Below are positions 59,401 through 64,000 of a stretch of DNA of 64,000 nt, in pieces. How positions within the stretch are numbered: position 1 is the first letter of the stretch; the number at the start of each line of letters is the position of its first letter. Location of the stretch: assembly GCA_963995525.1 (NCBI GenBank), contig OZ023211.1, positions 52,356,228-52,420,227 of the forward strand, read 5' to 3'. The notes under the pieces were generated by a model that was given only the letters and a program-made list of their open reading frames with translations, had not been told where the DNA came from and did no database searches. The DNA comes from Escarpia spicata. Taxonomy: Eukaryota > Annelida > Polychaeta > Sabellida > Siboglinidae. The translations under genes were made by a program, and so were the position numbers.

Positions 59401-62400
59401 GAGTGTTTTCAAAATGCAAAAAGCTGCTGCCGTGTCACGAGGACACTATTTCCATGACACACTGACAAAAGTGTGCCGGTGGCCCCTCCTGGTGATAATA
59501 ATTTTTAATACCCAGGATCGCTGTTAAGGAGCAAAATCGATTTTAAACACAAAAATCCGGCTTATGAGCTCCTAAGAATGTTAGCAAGACAGTCCCCAGA
59601 TGTTGCAAAATTCAAAAATTTTGCAGGTGACGAATCTTGACCGAGATCCCGCCTCGGGCACTGCGCTGCAAGAGATCAATTTCTGGTTGAACCTGGAGAG
59701 GGCACTGTTGAGGATTCAGGAGAAGCGTGAGAGTCATGAAATTGCTCTCACTCTTGACATACTGAAGCATGGGAAGCGGTTCCACGCGACGGTCAGCTTT
59801 GACTCTGATACAGGTATGATGTATTACGTATGTCCATCAACAAATACATGTTGGTTAATAACAGTTCTCAAGAACCTGTTGCTCACAGGCGCAACAAAAT
59901 GTGAGATTTCATAGACCATGAAATCATGAAAAGGGATTTGCAGACTTCATCAGATCAAAGGATTGTCAATGATTTAGAGTGGATATACTATTTATATATT
60001 TTTGGCTGTCTTCTACAGAGGTGGCATCTCGGTTCCATGGTTGAGGAAAGAACCTGCATAGAAGTCAAGATGTGACGAGCATGCATACAGCACAAACTGT
60101 TGTGAATCTAGTCAATTCGATGTAATTTTCAGGCTTGAAGCAGTCCCTGGCGACAGTGAATGACTACAACCCGCTGATGAAAGACTTCCCGCTGAACGAC
60201 CTGTTGTCAGCTACAGAGCTCGACCGCATCCGTGTGGCTTTACAGGCAATCTTCAACCACCTGCGCAAGATCCGCTCGACCAAGTACCCGATCCAGAGGG
60301 CGCTGCGACTGCTCGAGGCTGTGTCACGTGATCTCAGCATGCAGATGCTCAAAGTGCTGAGTACACACCGATTGATGCACATCCCGTTTGATGAGTTTGA
60401 GAAGGTAGTTGACTTCTTAAATTTTGAACCTAGGAATTTGTATTAAGAATTTTGTAAAAAAAATTGAAAATGTAATTGTTTTATATGTCAATAGTCAAAT
60501 ATTTTATTGCCACCAATGTTTTACTATTTCCGTCAATATTTGTTTTGCCGAATTTCATGATGGAGGTCACATGCATAATTTTGATTGTGGATCTGTTGTA
60601 ATTTTCCGACAGGTGATGACGGCGTGCTTTGAGGTGTTCCGTATGTGGGATGACGAGTATGAGAAGCTGCAGGGGCTCCTGAGGGACATCGCGAAGAAAC
60701 TACGCAACGAGCATCTGAAGACTGCCTGGCGCATCATACCTGCACACAAACGCCTGCAGTCCCGCCTCGACCAGATCAGAAAGTACGTCTTCTTGATTAA
60801 TGGAAATGTTTGTATAGAAATCACCGTTCAAAACCATTAAGTGGCCTATTTTTATAAGGTGATTTAGCTGGACATTTCTGTTAGAGCAAATAGAAAACTG
60901 GTTTTAATTATAAACTTAAAAACTGTGGGCCGGTTTCATGATGTGTTCTTAAAGTTACACAAAGTGTTAATATCAGGATGTGCCACCAGGATACTTTCGC
61001 TGGTGTGTCACAGAAATAGTATCCTTGGTGTTACAGAGGTGGCTTTTTGCATTTCGAAAGCACTCCTTAAATAATAACCAACGGATTCTATTTAATCATG
61101 GATTTTCGGTATAAACTCATTTTCTTTGTGAAACGGTCCCCTGCAGAAGGACATTAATTTGGAATTTAGATTGCCTCGTATTGTTGCAGGTTTCGTCGCC
61201 AACACGAGCAGCTTCGCCAGGTGATAGTTCGTGTGCTGCGACCGGCCACTAAGCCAGTGCGCCCAGGCAGTCCAACAGAGAAGAAGGCTGACGTTATGAA
61301 GCAGGTCGTCGCACTAGAGGCAGCTGATGCAAACGCTATTGAAGTAAGACATTTTATTGATGCATGTGACTAGTTTCAAATGCTTTAACGGGCATCGTTG
61401 ATGTGGTATTATTTCTGTGGCATTTGTACATTTGCAGTAAGTTTATGTTCTTCTTGTGCCTAGTCATGTGTGAAACAGAATCCCGTACCTGAATTCACAG
61501 TTGATGTTTATTTTCAGTAAGTTAGTAGAATAGTACAGATCGTCAGCATTGTAACAAACTGCTTGTGAAAACACAAGTCCAAACAAACTGATGACCTCTG
61601 GTGAATGCAGCCAAACATGCAGAACCTACTGCCTTGATGAACATCCAATATTTTGATTCTTCATCAGCGTGATGTGCTAGGTTGTATTTCTTGTCTCTAG
61701 TTACATACCTGCCAACTCTCCCGGATTTTCCGGGAGTCTCCTTGATTTGGGGAGCATCTCCTAGTCTCCCGGAATACAGGCAAATCTCTCAGACTTTCGC
61801 TTAAAATCTCCAACAACATCCCCATCCCCCATCTTCCGATGTCATCATCCGAGTCAGTGTGACCAGGGTTCGCACGGATCCCCGAAAACCCTTAAAAACT
61901 CTTGAATTTAGAAATTACGTTCAAGGGTACCCAAAAACCCTTGATTATCACCCGTTTTCAGAATAAACCCTTGAAAACCCTTTAAAATGCATGTTTTTGC
62001 TTTAAATGTGCAATTAAGGTATTATATCTCAGCCGTGTCATTGTAATATAAATGATTTAATAAGTGCGAAAGTAAATGTGCGATTCAAATTCAACGTCGA
62101 AACGTCAAAACTAAAAGGCGATTGACAAAACACGAGGAGTGAGTCCAAGTGACCAAGAATTATATTAATAATTATCCGCTAGATAGCGCCATAAGTAACG
62201 ATCATACAGGTCACGCTACATACGGGTATTAAGTTGCCATTTTGGAAAGCGACAAAAGCGTGTTCGTTGAAAATAGTATCGGTCGATTTGAATTTGCATT
62301 ACGATGGCTCCCGAGAAAGGAAACTGTAAATTTAAAGATGAATGGTTGGCAATCGCGGAATACAAAGAATGGGTGTGTCGAGACCCGACGTTAATCGTTC

Positions 62401-63214
62401 GTTCTGCGCGATGTCAATTTTGCACAAAATCCATCAACATCGGGAACGGAGGTCGATATAGCCTGGACAGTCATGTTAAAAGTGCGACGCACAAGAACAG
62501 CGTGTCCGCGAAACACAATTAGCAACTGCGCCGCATGCTGGTTACACCAGGAACATGTTTAGTTCGCCAGTTGAGTGAGAAGAAGTGAGAAACCTGAAAA
62601 GACTAATGTGACACTGACAGCAACAATATATAATGAACGTTATTGTTTCTTGATTCATTTACTGTATGTAATAAACAGGCAGTTAAAACTTAAGCATCTT
62701 CGTCAAGATTGATTTGTTATTTGAATGTTTGGCTAATGATCCCCCTCATTGTTCTAAGGGTCCTGTGATTGATTGTTTATTTGCTTCATTCATTCCTGAA
62801 ATGTGTGCTTGCTGGATTTATTGATGTGTAACCGATCTTTTCAATGGCCAGTTGATTACTTGTAAACCCCAGGTATGAAATGATTGACTGGTCCAGTAAA
62901 AATGGGGCTGAAAAACTAAATAAATAACAGAAATATACACCCTTGAAAATGGCATGTTTTTATGTCAAAGAACCCTTGAAAACCCTTGAATTTAATTGTT
63001 AGTTGTCTGTATGAACCCTGAGTGTGACATCACGGGAGACGTGTTGAGACATGCTGAACTGCTGTTTTTTAAGAAGCAGGATATGTTGTTCGTCACTGTC
63101 TGACTCGCCTGTTGTGTTTCAGGAGGTGAACCTGGCGTATGATAATGCGAAGGAAGTGGATTGTCTCGATGTGACGAAGGAGGGCAATGAAGCATGGGAA
63201 GCCGCTATCAAGAG
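50198..63214 (+). CDS. DYNC1H1: cytoplasmic dynein 1 heavy chain, 5' part of gene (nine exons, continues beyond window)
   Basis: Exons 50198-50432, 57385-57478, 58021-58194, 58519-58774, 59627-59813, 60133-60404, 60613-60782, 61190-61343 and 63123-63214 join in phase through GT..AG junctions into 1634 nt (544 codons plus two bases). The product matches the animal dynein-1 tail along its whole length: [92 protein letters not shown] and [18 protein letters not shown]. This heavy chain (about 4600 residues in animals) is the ATP-driven minus-end motor subunit. The N-terminal tail seen here mediates dimerisation and the start of intermediate-chain binding; linker, AAA ring and stalk lie outside. 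The first intron is long (6.95 kb) and full of mobile DNA. No frameshift or stop was found in the exons. Confidence 0.97.
50433..52271 (+). other. DYNC1H1 intron 1, proximal part
   Basis: No coding sequence recognised. Contains a GC-richer stretch at 50935-51070 and otherwise AT-rich DNA. Small minus-strand frames here match nothing. Confidence 0.6.
52277..52984. mobile_element. 708-bp TIR element with ACTAGT-type subterminal motifs
   Basis: Starts caggggtagaactacccact and ends with the inverse (gaagttctacccctg), giving a 13-base exact inverted end CAGGGGTAGAACT. The 5-bp sequence ttata flanks it directly on both sides (52272-52276 and 52985-52989). Subterminal zones contain several actagt / ggactagta repeats (52294, 52312, 52334, 52351, 52895). 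The CAGGGG end suggests hAT, but the 5-bp duplication is shorter than the usual 8. No transposase is encoded. Confidence 0.75.
53735..54900 (+). repeat. satellite-like array, about 150-170 bp units, split by repeat copy B
   Basis: Three units share tttttcaaaaactgttcagc, aactttttctaattttgcat, a gtagtgccactgtacacaag-type segment, tttgattaaatcattctaag and ggaccccaaaactggtaa. The second unit is broken at 54009 and resumes at 54637, where repeat copy B is inserted. Related single fragments occur at 4620-4830 (minus), 55195-55245 and 56450-56516. Confidence 0.85.
54009..54636 (+). repeat. long dispersed repeat, copy B
   Basis: Inverse counterpart of 48731-49384 (details there). It interrupts a satellite unit at catttcatg | attcaata, and the unit resumes with agtgtcactgtacac. 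Copy B therefore arrived after the satellite-like array existed. It retains a 71-codon frame (54458-54673) of no recognised kind. Confidence 0.92.
54972..55095. repeat. two-copy tandem repeat, period 62 bp
   Basis: The block starting tcactgtggctg and running through aaagtgtgactaatctgtaa to ggcagaggtttggg is repeated at 54972 and 55034 with only a few differences, indicating a recent duplication. Confidence 0.9.
55210..55480 (-). pseudogene. LINE reverse transcriptase fragment (YADDT motif)
   Basis: The minus strand reads [30 protein letters not shown], then after a frameshift [20 protein letters not shown] and [19 protein letters not shown]. QGxxLSPLLFxxYxND and YADDT are core RT motifs of jockey/CR1-type LINEs. 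Right after YADDT the sequence passes into the satellite-related phrase gaatgattcaatcaaataca, so the 3' part is replaced. Not functional. Confidence 0.85.
55481..57384 (+). other. DYNC1H1 intron 1, distal part
   Basis: AT-rich DNA with a satellite-related fragment at 56450-56516. A short GC-rich phrase lies at 56950-57005 and a brief CA-rich stretch at 57225-57270. No further gene recognised. Confidence 0.6.
57385..57478 (+). CDS. DYNC1H1: DYNC1H1 exon 2
   Basis: After acceptor TTCAG the residues are [20 protein letters not shown] then [12 protein letters not shown], collinear with the acidic linker and SYNINIDIHYGVKSNS of vertebrates. Two bases complete the exon 1 codon; it ends two bases into a Ser codon at a GTACAA donor. 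Confidence 0.92.
58021..58194 (+). CDS. DYNC1H1: DYNC1H1 exon 3
   Basis: Encodes [20 protein letters not shown], then [20 protein letters not shown] and YVRATGKAD. It keeps the SPYETLH..(V/I)SN.(M/V)AP(Y/F)FKSY block of the family. Acceptor ATTTCAG, donor GTGAGA. Confidence 0.97.
58519..58774 (+). CDS. DYNC1H1: DYNC1H1 exon 4
   Basis: Encodes [54 protein letters not shown] and [13 protein letters not shown], nearly identical to vertebrate DYNC1H1. Acceptor CTCAG, donor GTGTGT, ends in phase 0. Confidence 0.98.
59288..59349 (+). repeat. 17-bp tandem repeat, three copies and part of a fourth
   Basis: The unit aagggcaccattccact is repeated head to tail in the intron between dynein exons 4 and 5. 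Confidence 0.93.
59627..59813 (+). CDS. DYNC1H1: DYNC1H1 exon 5
   Basis: Encodes [40 protein letters not shown] and [20 protein letters not shown]. This is the start of the conserved heavy-chain tail (DHC_N1-type) region. Acceptor TTTGCAG, donor GTATGA. Confidence 0.98.
60133..60404 (+). CDS. DYNC1H1: DYNC1H1 exon 6
   Basis: Encodes [60 protein letters not shown] and [20 protein letters not shown]. Acceptor TTTTCAG, donor GTAGTT, phase 0 at the end. Confidence 0.98.
60613..60782 (+). CDS. DYNC1H1: DYNC1H1 exon 7
   Basis: Encodes [40 protein letters not shown] and [16 protein letters not shown] plus two bases of a Lys codon. The [14 protein letters not shown] block is diagnostic of dynein-1 heavy chain. 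Acceptor CCGACAG, donor GTACGT. Confidence 0.98.
61190..61343 (+). CDS. DYNC1H1: DYNC1H1 exon 8
   Basis: Encodes [20 protein letters not shown], then a variable stretch ([20 protein letters not shown]) and [11 protein letters not shown]. Conserved ends around a shorter, divergent middle are as in other invertebrates. Acceptor TTGCAG, donor GTAAGA, phase 0. Confidence 0.97.
61704..61863 (+). repeat. interspersed repeat (cctgccaactctcccgg type), left part
   Basis: Begins acatacctgccaactctccc, with ggattttccgggagtctcc after it, a phrase typical of a widespread DNA-transposon-derived repeat. It is interrupted at 61863 by the hAT element. The possible continuation after 63028 (atcacgggagacgtgttgag) keeps the gggaga character. 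Assignment rests on recall of this motif. Confidence 0.5.
61864..63020 (+). mobile_element. hAT element with exact 8-bp target duplication
   Basis: Ends are cagggttcgcacggatcccc on the left and, inverted, cagggttcatacagacaact on the right. The 8-bp target agtgtgac is present on both sides (61856-61863 and 63021-63028) without change, indicating a fairly recent insertion. Subterminal aacccttgaaaaccc-like repeats occur near both ends. It lies in the intron between dynein exons 8 and 9 and carries only the short ORF at 62304-62522. Confidence 0.93.
62304..62522 (+). CDS. truncated hAT transposase N-terminus with BED-like zinc finger
   Basis: A 72-codon ORF starting at an [23 protein letters not shown], and containing [20 protein letters not shown] followed by [12 protein letters not shown]. 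CxxC near residues 37-40 and HxxxxxH near residues 57-63 form the Cys2-His2 pattern of BED-type fingers found at the start of hAT transposases. The catalytic domain is absent, so it cannot mobilise the element itself but might bind its ends. It could be a small expressed DNA-binding peptide or just a remnant. CpG-rich DNA upstream could be its promoter. Confidence 0.65.
   Translation: MAPEKGNCKFKDEWLAIAEYKEWVCRDPTLIVRSARCQFCTKSINIGNGGRYSLDSHVKSATHKNSVSAKHN
63123..63214 (+). CDS. DYNC1H1: DYNC1H1 exon 9 (last exon in window)
   Basis: Encodes [20 protein letters not shown] and [10 protein letters not shown] plus two bases of an Arg codon, matching [20 protein letters not shown] of vertebrates. 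Acceptor GTTTCAG, donor GTATGT. The next exon, expected to start with the YDERI block, is not seen before the right edge. Confidence 0.97.
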
Positions 63215-63411
63215 GTATGTTCACGTCTCTTGTTTACATTTAATAACACAGCAATGTTTTGAAATAAATATGAGGGGCTATTGAAATCTTGTATTCACAA
63301 TTTAGAGTAACTGCGCTGTTGAATGATGCTAGAAATTATATATGTAATATATTGGCCAAATGTCTACAGTTTTAAAATAATGTGTTAATTTTATATGAGA
63401 TAGAAAGTTGA

Positions 63412-63600
63412 CTCCCGTGCTGGAAAGCAAAAGCCTTTGTTGTCAACAGTGAAACAGTGCAAGCTGTCCTGGCTTGGCCATGTCACTCAGCATTATAGCA
63501 TCTTAAAAACACATGCTCAGCACCCCAAAGGACAAGAGGAGCTGAGTGGCCAGAAGAAAGGCTGGCAGATGGGAATGGATGAATCTTAGTCTACGTTCCT
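63412..63600 (+). pseudogene. LINE ORF2 C-terminal fragment
   Basis: Reads LLSTVKQCKLSWLGHVTQHY and then a Lys/Gly-rich stretch (KGQEELSGQKKGWQMGMDES) before a stop. It resembles the VKRRKLSWFGHVxRHDSL...RGRQRKxW end of several LINE RT proteins. It lies in the dynein intron after exon 9. Confidence 0.55.
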
Positions 63601-63660
63601 TGCATGAAGTATCACTTTCACATCCAGTTGTTTATAATTTTATTTATTATTTTTAACGAG

Positions 63661-64000
63661 ATCAACGAGAAGTAGTTTGGCTTTAGCTTTACGCCAGGGA
63701 AAGAGACGACAGATGCCATCTTCATCGTGTGACAAATGCAGGAGAAACACCTGGCCAAGAAGAAGAAGCTCTACCTAGCCTTTGTTGACCTGGAAAAGGC
63801 GTTTGACAGGGTACCAAGGAAGGTGATGAGATGGGCCATGAGAAAATCGGGTGTGGAGGAGTGGCTGGTGAAGGCAGTGATGACGTTGTACAGTGAGGCG
63901 AGCACCGTGGTGAGGACAGTGCATGGCGACAGCAGCAGCTTTGAGGTGAAAGTGGGGGTGCACCAGGGCTCAGTATTGAGCCCACTGCTGTTTGTCATTG
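63661..64000 (+). pseudogene. LINE reverse transcriptase, 5' half of RT domain (runs off edge)
   Basis: Reads FGFSFTPGKETTDAIFIV, stop, QMQEKHLAKKKKLYLAFVDL, EKAFDRVPRKVMRWAMRKSG and FEVKVGVHQGSVLSPLLFVI to the window end. It includes the RT blocks FVDLEKAFDRV and GVHQGSVLSPLLF. Stops at 63675 and 63731 interrupt the start. It follows a C-terminal fragment at 63412-63600, so the two come from different insertions. Confidence 0.88.

Noticed and set aside
63722..63998. Minus-strand Pro/Ser-rich frames
   Set aside because: Antisense of the LINE reverse transcriptase fragment.

Overview
The window is animal nuclear DNA: AT-rich, gene-poor, with intron-interrupted genes (GT..AG junctions), simple repeats and many decayed transposons. 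The two identified proteins, the RTE, jockey-like and hAT remnants, and tRNA-headed SINEs with an L2-type 3' tail fit an invertebrate bilaterian, most likely a lophotrochozoan such as a mollusc or annelid. The species cannot be fixed from the sequence. There are no prokaryotic genes, operons or CRISPR arrays.

Two protein genes can be reconstructed. (1) On the minus strand, 12474 down to 3653, a Pellino E3 ubiquitin ligase. Eight exons join in frame into 467 codons from the ATG at 12452 to a TGA at 3653, with the FHA-like region and all CGH and CPxC elements of the RING-like domain present. (2) On the plus strand, 50198 to beyond the right edge, the 5' end of cytoplasmic dynein 1 heavy chain (DYNC1H1). 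Nine exons give about the first 544 residues of the tail; the rest of this very large gene lies outside the window.

Layout: 1-3652, Pellino 3' flank. 3653-12474, Pellino exons and introns; the introns hold a broken hAT-type transposase, a dispersed repeat, a near-perfect hairpin, and a GACA-type array that contains an AT-rich hAT-like insert. 12.5-32.4 kb, no recognised gene, but a SINE split by a terminal-inverted-repeat element (itself holding a LINE fragment), a cluster of simple arrays at 22.0-23.45 kb and a second SINE. 32436-34019, a 24-copy 66-bp minisatellite open on both strands. 34-50 kb, no recognised host gene; it contains a 436-bp hAT-like element, two LINE fragments, a third SINE, a roughly 1-kb element with GTCGGCG-rich ends and a possible Penelope-type fragment. 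48.7-54.6 kb, two inverted copies of a 0.63-0.65 kb repeat that bracket the DYNC1H1 first exon. 50.4-64 kb, DYNC1H1 introns with further hAT-like elements, one with an exact 8-bp target duplication and a BED-like zinc-finger ORF, and more LINE debris.

The two genes have no evident functional link (innate-immune ubiquitin signalling and microtubule transport). Nothing here amounts to a convincing new biological system. The most unusual structures are the dual-strand-open minisatellite with a splice-donor-like GTAAGT in nearly every unit, the 25-bp intronic hairpin, the large inverted repeat around DYNC1H1 exon 1, and several nested transposon insertions.
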